Source of the DNA: Prorocentrum cordatum
Taxonomy: Eukaryota; Sar; Dinophyceae; Prorocentrales; Prorocentraceae
Length of the DNA: 64,000 nt
Assembly: GCA_963575745.1 (NCBI GenBank)
Contig: CAUYUJ010000725.1
Span: 331,501-395,500 of the forward strand
Direction of reading: 5' to 3'
Every line of letters begins with the position of its first letter. The stretch's first letter is position 1. The translations under genes and the position numbers were made by a program. Positions 50,641-63,704 of this stretch are shown here, in pieces. The notes beneath the pieces are model-generated. The model was not told the origin of the DNA. It did not search any database and saw nothing but the letters and a program-made list of their open reading frames with translations.

Positions 50641-50712
50641 ATCTTCCTCCTCCTCCCCCGCCTCCTCCTCCTCCTCCTCCTCCTCCTCCTCCTCCTCCTC
50701 CTCCTCCTCCAC
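50641..50712 (+). repeat. (CTC)n microsatellite
   Basis: About 70 bp of CTC repeat with a few interruptions at its start. The resulting Pro, Leu or Ser runs are not evidence of genes. Confidence 0.95.
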
Positions 50713-52189
50713 TGGCCGTGCCTATCATCAGAAAGCAGTTCGCTCGACACGTGCTCGTGCGCTGAAAGGTTGCGGAGCCCAGCCTCCGACCTCCACCCAC
50801 GCCCGAGCCAGGTGCGGCCACCCTGCAGAGGCGCCGGGGTGCCTGTCCTTCGGCGCGGGGGAAGAGCTCGAGGCGCTCGCGGGGGGGGGGGGGCGAGGGG
50901 GCGTCGAGGGCTCGAGGAGCTTCGCCCGCGGGGGTGGAGGCCGAGGGCAGAGGGTGCGGCTGGAAAGGGCCGATGCGGGGAATGAGCGGCGAAGAGCGTG
51001 GGTCGATGGGGGGGAAGGCAGAGAATGACGGTCTCGCTTCCATGCGTGGCCGACGTGCTCCGTCGCCAGATCAGGCGGCATGGGCTTCATGTTTCGGGGT
51101 GGTACTTGTCCGTCCGTGGATCTGGCGCCCTTGCGCTAGATCCTCGGATCCGTAGTCCACGTTAGCGTGTGCCCGAAAGAAGGTGAGAAGGTGAGGTGAG
51201 TCCGGGGGGGAGGGCGGAGGCAGCGTCGGCTAGCGCAGGGTGCCGACGTCGCGCAGGATGCTCGCAAAAGAAGCTTCGGTGCCAGGTCGGGCCAGTCTGG
51301 AGTTTGCGGATGCGCTCCGCACGCAAGGCGGGGTGGTAGTTCGGCCTAGGCCGTTACCGAGCGCTGATTTCGAACAGGGAACTTACCGCTCTTCCTCAGC
51401 CCCATGCTTATGGCCCCTGTCGTTTCCTTCGATAGTTCGGCCCAAACCGATGTCGCTGGCTTGTTTTGGCCAGCTTACCTTCCAGTCCCCATCAGCCTCA
51501 CATCTGTTGCATTTCTTGCTCCCTTATCTTTCTATGCTTCCCAACCTACCCGCGCGTTCCAATACACTCCATCCGATCACATATCCTCCATTCTTCTCGT
51601 CCCCACATCCTCCTTCCATCCATCAGTCTTCTGTGTCATCACTCAGGTGGCTTACGCCAGTCCGCCGACACCCCAGTTTGAGCCTCTTGAGGGCATCAAG
51701 GTTGCTTTTCGGGGCTTCTTGAGGGCCCCATTGAGGGCTTCTTGGGGGCCTCGTGGAAACCTCTTGGTACCTCTTCGGGGCGCCTCTTGGGCCTCTGGGG
51801 GTCTCTTAGTGCCATCTTGCGGGGAAAGGCTCGGGAAATGCCAATTCGCATTCCCCCTCTTGGGCCCCTCTTACGGCCCTATTGGCGCTCTTTTGGTCAG
51901 TCTTGAGAGCCCCTTGGGCCGTCTTGGGGCCTTCTTGGGGGCCTCATGGGATGTCGTTGGGCGATCTTTGATGCCAGTTTCGCCGTACTAGACACTGTCA
52001 AGAAGGCGAGCATGCTGAACTTAGCTTGCCAAAGGACCCCACCACATGCAGTTGTGAAAACCGTCGTTGTTACTATCGCCTTTTGTGGATCTCCTCATGC
52101 GGCCACGAAGCGCGTGCAGAGTGTGCCGGGATGGAGCGGGGCCGGCAAGCGAGCGCTGCTACTGAGGCCTGATGTAGGGCCCCCTTTTA
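50713..52189. other. Unique DNA, no gene recognised
   Basis: Contains a run of 13-14 G at about 50881-50894, and a degenerate CTTGGGGGCCTC array at 51675-51990. No frame matches a protein family I know. Confidence 0.45.
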
Positions 52190-53075
52190 TGGGGTCACAA
52201 AACATGTGAAGGGTGTGCCAAGATGGGGCGGCGGCGCCATACGGACAGCGCCACTGAGACCTTAGGTGGAGCTCCCTGAGGGGAGTGCCAGAATTGGGCG
52301 GACTGCGCCACTGGGACCTGGGGTGGAGCTCCCTATGGGGCCACAAAACGTGAAAGATGTGTGCCAAAATGGGGCGGCGCCGCCATGCGGACTGCGCCAA
52401 TGGGACCTTAGGTGGGGTTCCCTGTGAGGCCACGAAGCATGTGAGGGGTGTGCCAAAATGGGGCGGCGCCGCCATGCGGACTGCGCCTCTGGGACCTGAG
52501 GTGGAGCGCCCTATGGGGCCACGGAACGTGTGAGGGGTGTGCCAAGGTGGGGCGGCGGCGCCATGTGGACTGCGCCACAGGAACCTGAGGTGGAGCTCCC
52601 TATGGGGCCACGAGGCGTGTGAGGGGTGTGCCAAGATGGGGCGGCGCCGCCATAGGGACTGCGCCACTGGGACCTTAGGTGGAGCTCCCTATGGGGCCAC
52701 GAGACGTGTGAGGGGTGTGTCAAGATGGGGCGGCGCTGCCATAGGGACTGCGCCACTGGGACCTTAGGTGGAGCTCACTATGGCGCCACGAAACGTGTGA
52801 GGCGTGTTGCAAAATTGGGCGGCGCCGCCATGCGGACTGCGCCAATGGGACCTTAGGTGGGGTTCCCTGTGAGTCCACGAAGCATGTGAAGGGTGTGCCA
52901 AAATGGGGCGGCGCCGCCAAGCGGACTACGCCACTGGGACCTTAGGTGGAGCGCCCTATGGGGCCACGAGGCGTGTGAGGGGTGTGCCAAGATGGGGCGG
53001 CGCCGCCATAGGGACTGCGCCACTGGGACCTTAGGTGGAGCTCCCTATGGGGCCACGACGCGTGTCAGGGGTGTG
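52190..53075 (-). repeat. 89-bp tandem array
   Basis: GAGGGGTGTGCCAAGATGGG and GTGGAGCTCCCTATGGGGCC recur about every 89 bp (52443, 52532, 52621 and onward), about ten copies with substitutions. Not a gene. Confidence 0.9.
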
Positions 53076-53084
53076 ACGAAGGCG

Positions 53085-53219
53085 ATGGCGATGATGGTGA
53101 TGATGACGATGATGATGCTGGTGATGATGACCCCATAATGATGATGGTGGTAATGATGATGAGGATGATGAGGATGGTGGTGGTGGTGGTGATGATGATG
53201 ATGATGATGCTGATTAGGG

Positions 53220-53265
<46 letters not shown>

Positions 53266-53374
53266 GATGACGATGATGATGATGATGGTGATGATGATGA
53301 TGATGATGCTGATGGCCATGACGTTGGTGATGATGATGACGACGACAATCACGGTGGCGATGGCGATGATAACA

Positions 53375-53437
<63 letters not shown>

Positions 53438-53438
53438 C

Positions 53439-53509
<71 letters not shown>

Positions 53510-53530
53510 CCGATGATGGTGATGATGGGA
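53085..53530 (+). repeat. (GAT)n trinucleotide microsatellite
   Basis: About 445 bp of gatgat repeats with scattered interruptions (ggt, gac, gctg); the longest pure tracts are at about 53375-53510. All frames are open (Met, Asp/stop-free His or Ile runs), not genes. Confidence 0.97.
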
Positions 53531-53539
53531 GGAGGGAGA

Positions 53540-53590
53540 GAGGAAGGGGAAGTGAGGAGGAGGAGGCGGAGGAGGAGGAGGAGGAGGAGG
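53540..53590 (+). repeat. (GGA)n microsatellite
   Basis: Purine-rich gaggaggag tract directly after the GAT array. Confidence 0.9.
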
Positions 53591-53649
53591 GACGCGCGGC
53601 GCTGTCTCTTCAAAACGAGGGCCCAACACCACAGGATGATTTGGATGCA

Positions 53650-55782
53650 TAATGTCAGTGCTTGCACGTTGTTGTCTGTCGCCGTCGTTCCGACGCCGTC
53701 TTCTGCTCTGTAGTTTCTCGGTGGTGCAACAAGCTGCTCACTTCGCGATCCAGGAGTTGGCCCGGGGCGTGGGCACGGGCATCGCTCTGTGGGGCGGCGC
53801 TCCTGGGTGCCCGCCGTGTGCGCCGCAGCTGCACCGCCAGGGGCCGAAACCGCAGGTGTGCACCTGCGTGGGGCCGAACTGGACGGCCACCATCTCGGCC
53901 GTCAGCCTCCTTTCGGCAGGGCTGTTCTGCGCCTTCGCCGCGGGGGCAAGCTGGCAGCGGGCTCAGCCAGGTGAGTCGCCTGCGCCCTAGGCGGCTGGCG
54001 ATAGCCTCGGGCAGTTGGCCCGCCGTCAGGCGCTGCTGGTCAGGCGCCGCGACCCCAGGGCGATCGAGTCCGACAGGGCCTGATGGCGCAGGCGCGGGCA
54101 GGACAGTTCGTGTTTATGGAGTACGATGTGGGCGGCCCGCGCGTGCTCCACCAGAGGCTGGTGGTGACCACGGACGCTGGTCCGCCCTACAGGTTCTTCG
54201 GGGTCTCGCCCGACGGCGGACACTATGCAGAAGCACCGCTGATCGAGGGCGCCGCCATCAGGCCATCAGGGCCTTCTTCGTCCAACAGACGGCCCAGACG
54301 CTGCCCAAGGGCGTCGACCCTCTGAGAGTCTACGGGTTCGACGACGTGCCAGACCAGCTGTACGGTGACGAGCTGGCACTGATCGGTGCGGCGGGGATGC
54401 AGGTCGATCTGCCCGAGCTGCCGCTGCACATCGCGCGGGACGTGCCGCAGCGGGACGACTCCGACGGCCTGCCGCTGGAGGACGCCGCGTCGCCCGGGCC
54501 TGGGAGCGACAGCCCGGCGCTGGAGGCCCCTGTTACCCCTGTGTGGCCAGGCACGGAGGCGGAGTCCGCGATCCAAAACATGTTGGGAGTGCCCCCCGGT
54601 GCCAGGAGGGCCGGGCCTGCAGCCGCGCGGCGGCCCGCCAACCTGGTGCCCGCCTGCGCCGGGCCCCACTCCGCGCCAGATGCTGCAGCCAGCGGCGCGG
54701 CCTACCCCGTCGCCATCACCTCCCCCCAGCTCATCAAGACATCTCTGCGCGAAGGAGTGGCCGGGTCTTTATGCCGTCTGTCAGGGCAGAAGCTCGGGCT
54801 TCAAGGCCGAGCTTGCTACGACTCTATGATCCGCGACCTTCGCGGCTCGAATTAGTCGCTTCTCGAGAATGGATGCATTCGAGCCAATGTTTGCGGGGCT
54901 TGCTGGACCCAGGGGCAGAGTTGTTTCCCATCGGGGATCAAGTTCCGCATGTGTGCTGCGCCTTGCGTGGCGGTCCCTCGGAATCCATTTGGCATCGGAC
55001 GTGGGTTTGCCCAGCGGCCGAGGATCTCAGGAACTTTGCGACCCTGGCTCGTTGCAGGCTAGCTGCGATGTCGACCTCTCTTCCGCGTCCGCCGAAACCC
55101 TTCAACCTTTTCACCGAAGGTATCTTCACGCACCCGTGCGACGCCCTCCCCAGGCCCTCCAAAGAAGCCTTTTCCAACGGTCGAATGGGCAGGCCCCCAG
55201 CAGGATACATCAGACGAGCAAGTGCTTTTCAGGTGATACTTTCTCCGATAGGTCCGGTAGGCGCCAAGTAAGTATCGAATTAAGCGGGGCAAGATGGGGC
55301 ATGGCGGTTCACGATTCATATCGAGTTTTCCAATGGGCCCCCCTTGGGACAGTTTCCCCCGGACCTCCCAGGCTGCCAGGTTTAGTAGTTCAGCCCATGG
55401 TTCGCTTTGTCTGTTGGTGTCCTCGGAAGGCTATAGTGGCAGCCTCAATGTTGCAAAGCTCTCTTCCAGGGTGGCCGAGCGGCTCTCCTATAAGCGGTCC
55501 AACGCAGGGCCCATGATCAATGCGCTCAGTTCTAAGTTGAACAACCTTCACAAAGTGAAGGCACATGAGACGGATTCTCCCGATTTCGCACCTGTTCAGC
55601 GCTACCTCAAGGAAGGGGACGGCGAGGCCGACAGGGCCGCCAAGCGAGGTGCCTGCCTGCATCCCTGCGGGTCGAAGATTGAGCTTAACAGTGTCGATTG
55701 GCAGCTCAAGGTTGCCAAGAATGTCTCGCGTCTTGCCGCCGGGATCTTACCATCCTGGCCCAAGATCGACTTTGACGGGGTC

Positions 55783-55825
<43 letters not shown>

Positions 55826-56059
55826 CACATATATATATATATAGATGCTAGCGGCTATGTGGTCCCGCTTCCCCCTCCTGCGGAGCAGTTTCATCGTGCG
55901 CGGGTCCGGCGTGCCACGTTCTGGCGCTGTGCGATTTGCTTCCGCTCCCGCCGCCAGGACCTGAAGCCCAGCGTTTCGGGGTGCTCTGGCAAGCCTCCCG
56001 AAGTGGCCCTCGCCATCCGAGGGAGAGGCCACCAGATCACGGCCCTTCATTGTGTCTAA
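53650..56059 (+). pseudogene. Decayed LINE-type retrotransposon with C-terminal RNase H
   Basis: Fragments of one protein lie in several frames. 53652-54080 gives a Cys/Pro-rich CPPCAPQLH segment and a hydrophobic stretch (ATISAVSLLSAGLFCAFAA). 54083-54235 gives FVFMEYDVGGPRVLHQRLVV. 54240-54760 gives VYGFDDVPDQLYGDELALIG. 54760-55230 gives VCCALRGGPSESIWHRTWVCP, the Zn-type motif normally C-terminal to a LINE RT. 55230-55780 gives ELSGARWGMAV and VKAHETDSPDF…KEGDGEADRAAKRGA, the end of an RNase H domain. 55843-56059 gives FWRCAICFRS, a terminal finger. The RT palm itself is absent, so the copy is internally deleted as well as frameshifted. Confidence 0.7.
55786..55843. repeat. (AT)n microsatellite inside the LINE coding region
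   Basis: About 58 bp of AT repeat with gtatatacac interruption, located between the RNase H and the terminal finger segments. Confidence 0.95.
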
Positions 56060-56225
56060 TTCAAGCATGCTGTATTTCCCAACCCTCCTTGGTTGGGTAT
56101 TCGTTTTGAATGGAGCAATGTGGTCGCGTCCCTCCTTCTCCTCCCGCCTCCCGTCTCCCGCTTCCGTCTTGTCTCCTCTTGCCTTGCGCGTGCCTCGTGT
56201 GTGTGTATGTGCGTGTGTGTGTGTG

Positions 56226-56281
<56 letters not shown>

Positions 56282-56320
56282 TTTGTGTGTGTGCATCCTG
56301 GCTGCGGTACCTCTTGTGTG
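56060..56320. repeat. LINE 3' flank with a (GT)n microsatellite
   Basis: 56197-56297 is an almost pure GT repeat of about 100 bp. No gene seen. Confidence 0.92.
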
Positions 56321-57805
56321 TGCATCCCTGGGGAGCTGCGCTCTGCGACGCTGTCGCCACTTTCGAGGGTTGCTGGTGGGTCCAGCGAGGTGAGGCACCG
56401 TTGGGATCTGAACGAAACCTCGCCGTCCCTGGGGGGCTGCGATCTGCGACGCCGTCGCCACTTTCGAGGGCTGCTGCTGGGTTTTGCAGAGTGAGGCACC
56501 GCGGGGATCTGAGCGAAACCTCGCCGTCCCTGGGGGCTGCGATCTGCGACTCTGTCGGCAGTTTCGGGGACTGCTGGTGGGTCCTGCTGAGTGAGGCACC
56601 GCGGGGATCTGAGCGAGACCTCGCCGTCCCCGGGGGGCTGCGATATGCGACGCTGTCGCCACTGTCGAGGGCTGCTGGTGGGTCCTGCGGACTGAGGCAC
56701 CGCGGGGATCTGAGCGAGACCTCGCCGTCCTGGGGAGGCTGCGATTTGCGCACCGTCGCAACTTTCGAGGGCTGCTGGTGGGTCCTGCTGAGTGAGGCAC
56801 CGCGGGGATCTGAGCGAGGCCTCGCCGTCCCTGGGGGGCTGCGATCTGCGACACAGTCGCCACTTTCGGGGGCTGCTGGTGGGTCCTGCTGACTGAGGCG
56901 TCGCGGGGATCTGAGCGAGACCTCGCCGTCCCTAGTTGGCTGCGATCTGCGACACTGTCGCCACTTTCGACTGCTGGTGGGTCCTGCGGAGTGAGGCACC
57001 GCGGGGATCTGAGCGAGACCTCGCCCTGGGGGGGGCTGCGATCTGCGACGCTGTCGCCAGTTTCGAGGGCTGCTGGTGGGTCCTGCGGAGTGAGGCACCG
57101 CGGGGATCTGAGCGAGACCTCGCCGTTCCTGGGGGGCTGCGATCTGCGACGCTGTCGCCAGTTTCGAGGGCTGCTGGTGGGTCCTGCTGAGTGAGGCACC
57201 GCGGGGATCTGAGCGAGACCTCGCCGTCCTGGGGGGGGCTGCGATCTGCGACGCCGTCGCCACTTTCGAGGGCTGCTGCTGGGTCCTGCGGACTGAAGCA
57301 CCGCGGGGATCTGAGCGAAACCTCGCCGTCCCTGGGGGGCTGCGATCTGCGACACTGTCGCCACTTTCGGGGGCTGCTGGTGGGCCCTGCGGACTGAAGC
57401 ACCGCGGGGATCTGAGCGAGACCTCGCCGTCCTGGGGGGGGGCTGCGATCTGCGACGCCGCCGCCTCTTTCGAGGGCTGCTGGTGGGTCCTGCGGGGTGA
57501 AGCACCGCGGGGATCTGAGCGAGACCTCGCACCGTCGCCACTTTCGAGGGCTGCTGGTGGGCACCGAGGGGATCTGAGCGAGACCTCGCCGTCCCTGGGG
57601 GACTGCGAACTGCGACACTGTCGCCACCTTCGAGGGCTGCTGGTGGGTCCTGCTGAGTGAGGCATCGCGGGGATCTGAGCGAGACCTCGCCGTCCCTGGG
57701 GGGCTGCGATCTGCGACGCTGTCGCCACTTTCGATGGCTGCTGGTGGGTCCTGCTGAGTGAGGCACCGCGGGGATCTGAGCGAGACCTCGCCGTCTCTGT
57801 GGAGG
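56321..57805 (-). repeat. 101-bp tandem array
   Basis: About 14 units containing GTGAGGCACCGCGGGGATCT, GAGACCTCGCCGTCC and CTGCGATCTGCGACGCTGTC; CTGCTGGTGGG at 57070 and 57171 gives a 101-bp period. Because 101 is not a multiple of three the frame rotates each unit, yet all three minus frames remain open for 300-690 codons. Some units are shortened (57500-57560). Confidence 0.92.
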
Positions 57806-57818
57806 TTTGGAGAGCTGC

Positions 57819-58016
57819 TGTGAGATACGTTAGGCGCAACGGGCGCATGGCGCAGCCAATTTGGGGTGATTTGTGAAACAGACCCCTGCCGGGCGATGGC
57901 CATAACGTTGCGCCTACACGTATCCCGCGGGGGCTCTCAAGAGTTGTTGCGGGATACGTTGGGTGCAACGGGCGCATGGCACAGCCAACGGGGGTGATTT
58001 GTTATTACGTATCCCT
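57819..58016. mobile_element. Two adjacent MITE-like copies with GGGATACGT termini
   Basis: Copy a (about 57824-57928) starts GATACGTTAGGCGCAACG and ends with its imperfect inverse CGTTGCGCCTACACGTATCCC. Copy b (57951-58016) starts GGGATACGTTGGGTGCAACG and ends ATTACGTATCCC. Both share GGGCGCATGGC-CAGCCAA inside. No coding capacity. Confidence 0.6.
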
Positions 58017-59455
58017 TATATCTTGATCGGAGGCCTGCGAGCCTTCCGATTGTTGCTCGCAAAATCACATGCGTCCATGTTACGTCATCGCCCCCGTTGT
58101 AGCAATATTGGTGTATTTAAGCCCCGCATTGCGCAAGGGTTGGGTACGTCGCCAGGGTAAGTTTGCTACTTGCGTTGCGGGTATAGCTGTGGCGGCCGTT
58201 TTAAGAAGCTTCGCATTGTATGTAAGCATGGACCCGAAGAGTCCAGGAAGAGCAAATATGCGGCTTCAGTTCTGAGGGCCCTCCGCCAGGGTAAACATCT
58301 CAGGCTCGCTGGCGCGTTTGTTGTTTGCGAAGTGTTCGTCGACCCCTTGGCTGAAGCGAGTTGATCTGATTCGCGAAAAGGGTGATCTTTCGCCAGACGA
58401 GCGATCTTCAAGAATTTCAGACTGACCCGCAATGTCGGGTGAACTAGTTTGTTCCTCATCGTTAACTTGAGTTGAGGCTTGGGTTCAGGGCGCCTGTCAA
58501 AACAAATCCTGGGCCAGCTGGGCGCTCTCTTGGACTATCTTGGGTCTCTGTTTGGGCCTTCTTGGGGCTCTCCAGGGGCTCCAGAAGCACTGGCAGAAGC
58601 GCTGACGAGCTCGTAGGCCCTGTGGGGGGGGTGGGGGGAACGGCCACCCCCCCTTTAACTGCATGTTGGACCCCAAGCGAGGGGAAAAGTGGCGGGGGGG
58701 GCAGCCAAATGTCTCATATGCCTTGGCACCACATGCAAGCGGGGCTCGGCGGGGCGGATTCCTTCGGTCCCTTCACCACTCATCGTTCCCATCCCTGATG
58801 ACCCCCTCTTCATCCGTCGTTCCCTTCCTCCCTTCCTCGTTTCCCCTCTTCTCCCTTCTGTTCCTGATTTCATCCCTTCCTTCCTCCGCTTCCTCCATCC
58901 CTTCCTCCCTGCCTCCGTCTGTCCCCATGCCCTGGGCGATAACGACGACGAGGACGACGACGGCGCCCCATCTTGGCCTGCCGTGGGCGCCAGGTGCTCC
59001 TCTGGAGCAAGGCCGGCTGGTGGTGGGGCTGCCACCGCGGCGAGCCGTTCCGCGCAGGCGCGGGCGCGCGCGCCCACGGCGATGGTGGCGGCGAGGGTGG
59101 TGGCGGCGCGGCGACGACGACGGCCGACGGCGACGGTCTCCAGAGGGGAGGCGCAGGGGGAGGCGGGGGGGGCGGTCAGAGGGGATCAGAGGAGGGCGAG
59201 TTGAGACAGCGGCAAGTGGTCTTCGGGTGGTGGGGGGCCCTCGTGACCACGGCTGGGCGCGGCTCGGACCACTGCTGCGTTTGGACCCCAGAAGGGGGTT
59301 CGGAGGCCCATGTTGAGTTGCCGTTGTCTCAACTCTTCGCCTTGCTGGCGGGCGGAGCATTACAGCATAACACAGTATGATGCATCGTCGATTTGGCACC
59401 TGTGCAGGGCGGGCGGGTTGCTTCGGGCGCGTAGGCGAAGCGTGTCGGGCGAAGT
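58017..59455. other. Unique DNA, no gene recognised
   Basis: Includes a degenerate cttgggtctctg-type segment (58490-58600), a pyrimidine-rich CCCTTCCTCC stretch (58795-58920) and purine-rich GC DNA to about 59220. Open frames are compositionally biased with no known similarity. Confidence 0.4.
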
Positions 59456-59605
59456 ACATCTGGCCAAGTTGGGCGAAGCGGGCCTGCGCAAAGAGAGTCT
59501 GGGCGAAGCCAGTCTGGGCGAAGCCAGTCTGGGCGAAGCGAGTCTGGGCGAAGCGAGTCTGGGCAAAACGAGTCTGGGCAAAGCGACACTAGGGCGAAGC
59601 GAGTC
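59456..59605 (+). repeat. 15-bp tandem array GTCTGGGCGAAGCGA
   Basis: About nine units of 15 bp (gtctgggcgaagcga / gcca variants). Being five codons long it keeps frames open. Confidence 0.92.
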
Positions 59606-60165
59606 TATGCCCGAATGGCCCCTGGGATCCAGGCGTTGCAGTTTTTCACGCCGGGCGTGTTCGCTCGGTTTCGGCCCAAGGACCATCGAAGGTCCACCCA
59701 GCTCGAAAATTGTCGCAGACAGATTGGGTCTAGGACTCTAGTCATGATTCAATCCCAGAAGTCCAGAAGTGCAATCCAAGACATGGGGTGCAGGCCCAGG
59801 AGGATGGACGGTGAATACACATGTTGGGGAGGGACCCTCTGCAGATCAGAATCCAGCCATGTGCAGGGGGATGTGTTTTCAAGAACGCCGGCCAACGGAC
59901 GCCCGAGTGACCAATACTTGAACACGTCTTGCTACAGCAATGACACGAGCCAGCGCTTGAGCCCTCCTCTCCGTCGCTCGCTCCTCGTTCGAAGAAGCCC
60001 CCCCGCAGGCTGGATGCCATCCACCTTCCTGAAGCCAGCCCCTCCGCACGAGCAGCCCAACGCCGGTAACGGCGCCAGCGCCGCCGACGGATCTACGTCC
60101 GCAGCGCCGCCCGCTGCGCTTGCGACGACGGACCCGCGGGAGTGGGTGGAGGCGTTGGAGTGAGC
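59606..60165. other. Unique DNA with an unassigned open frame
   Basis: A plus-strand frame at 59615-60163 (182 codons) is not low-complexity throughout, but I recognise no domain. I would not call it a gene without transcript support. Confidence 0.3.
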
Positions 60166-60304
60166 CACACACACATGCACGTCTCGATCCCGGCCAGGCC
60201 GATTCTGGCACAGGATCGGTGCATGTGTTTCCATGGCCAACCAGGAGGGCGTATGCACCGATCTTGAGCCCAGGATCGGCCTGGCCAGGACCAGTGTGTG
60301 TGTT
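60166..60304. mobile_element. Fold-back (inverted-repeat) sequence, about 140 bp
   Basis: Left arm 60166-60224 and right arm 60252-60302 are imperfect reverse complements. Shared words are CACACACAC, CGGCCAGGCCGAT, and GATCGGTGCAT against ATGCACCGATC. A loop of about 27 bp lies between them. Resembles a MITE or a folding non-coding RNA; no second copy in the window. Confidence 0.6.
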
Positions 60305-61560
60305 TACTGTATAGTGTATGGTTGTCGCCGTCCTGAGGGGAGGGCAGCAGGAGGAAGAAGAGGACGATGACGACGACAGCGACAGGCGCCGGCGAAGAGG
60401 GCCACGACGACCACAACGGCGACGATGACTTGGAAGATGGCGAGGAGGACGAGGAGGACGCATGGACAGGCACCGCGGCGGCGGACTTGGCGGATGGCGG
60501 ATGATCAGCCTCGATGACGCAGGCGCTTCCCTTGTGGCAGCCTCGTATCAGACGGCAGGTGGCCAAACGAGCTGTTGAGCCGGGAATGACGTTTTTGGAT
60601 GGAGGATGTTTGGGGTGGTTGGCGGGATCAACAGTCGCAGCAGCGTAAAATCGCAATCCGGTTGCCGTAATTGTGCTGTAGCTGTTGAGGGGCAGGTTGC
60701 GCTTATAGCGCCCTAGGTCCCCTCGTCCTGAGGTATCGCTGGTGGTTCCAGCGGGGCCTGCCAAGCCCAACAGCACCTAGGATACAGCAGAGGTTGTACA
60801 AGCGAGATTGCTTGTCATCGAGGGCGGCGGATCATGAAAGGAAGACTGACGTGACACCTAGGCCTGGGCTCGGGCTGCTTCGACGCTCTCCGAGGCAACG
60901 TTTTCTTATATATATATTCAGTTAAAGATAAAGAACGTTGTTGTCATGTACACATTTATTTGTTATATATGTATATCCATATGTATGTTTGTATGTGTAT
61001 ATATATTCAACACTAACCGACTGCCCCGGATAATACATCATCCCCCCTTTCCCCTCTCTAGTTGTTTAATCCCGGGCTTACAGGATTTACTTGTGGAGAG
61101 GGGCGCGGAGGCTGAACTCGATAATCCACAGGGGAAGTTGCGAATACAAGTTGCAATCATCTCGTGTTGACTAGCAACAGCATCGAAAACGCTGAGCATT
61201 GCCATGGTGGTCTCACCATTTCAGCTTCCGCAATCACGAGCCAGTGGGAGGGCTGTGGGATTCTCACCATTTCCGTTTTCCCAAGTCACGAATGTGCGGC
61301 ATGGCCATGGGATTCCTCCTCCTCTCCCTTCTCCCCCTCCTCCCCCTGTCCCCCCCAGGCCCCGAACTTGTTTATCCCGGGTTTTTTTTGTATCCCAGGA
61401 AGGTGCCCACCATGGACACCCCCCACATGCGAGTTTGAAACCGACTCAACAGAACACGCTTTTCTGAATACAAATTCAATAATTTTCGGATAACGGATCC
61501 TGGTGCCATCCTCCGCTTTCTTCCTTCTCCCACCCTTCTTCTTCATGTGTTCTCCCTTCT
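60305..61560. other. Unique, partly AT-rich DNA, no gene recognised
   Basis: Includes an AT-rich stretch with TATATA tracts (60905-61010) and two related segments around tctcaccatttc (61211 and 61262). No protein similarity recognised. Confidence 0.4.

Positions 61561-63704
<2,144 letters not shown>

Noticed and set aside
55706-57977. Minus-strand frames of 686 and 638 codons with Ser/Pro/Arg repeats
   Set aside because: They follow the 101-bp tandem array and then a GT microsatellite; three overlapping frames are equally open.
59615-60163. Unassigned 182-codon plus-strand frame as a host gene
   Set aside because: No recognisable domain, no start context that decides it, and it begins within the 15-bp array; kept only as a note.
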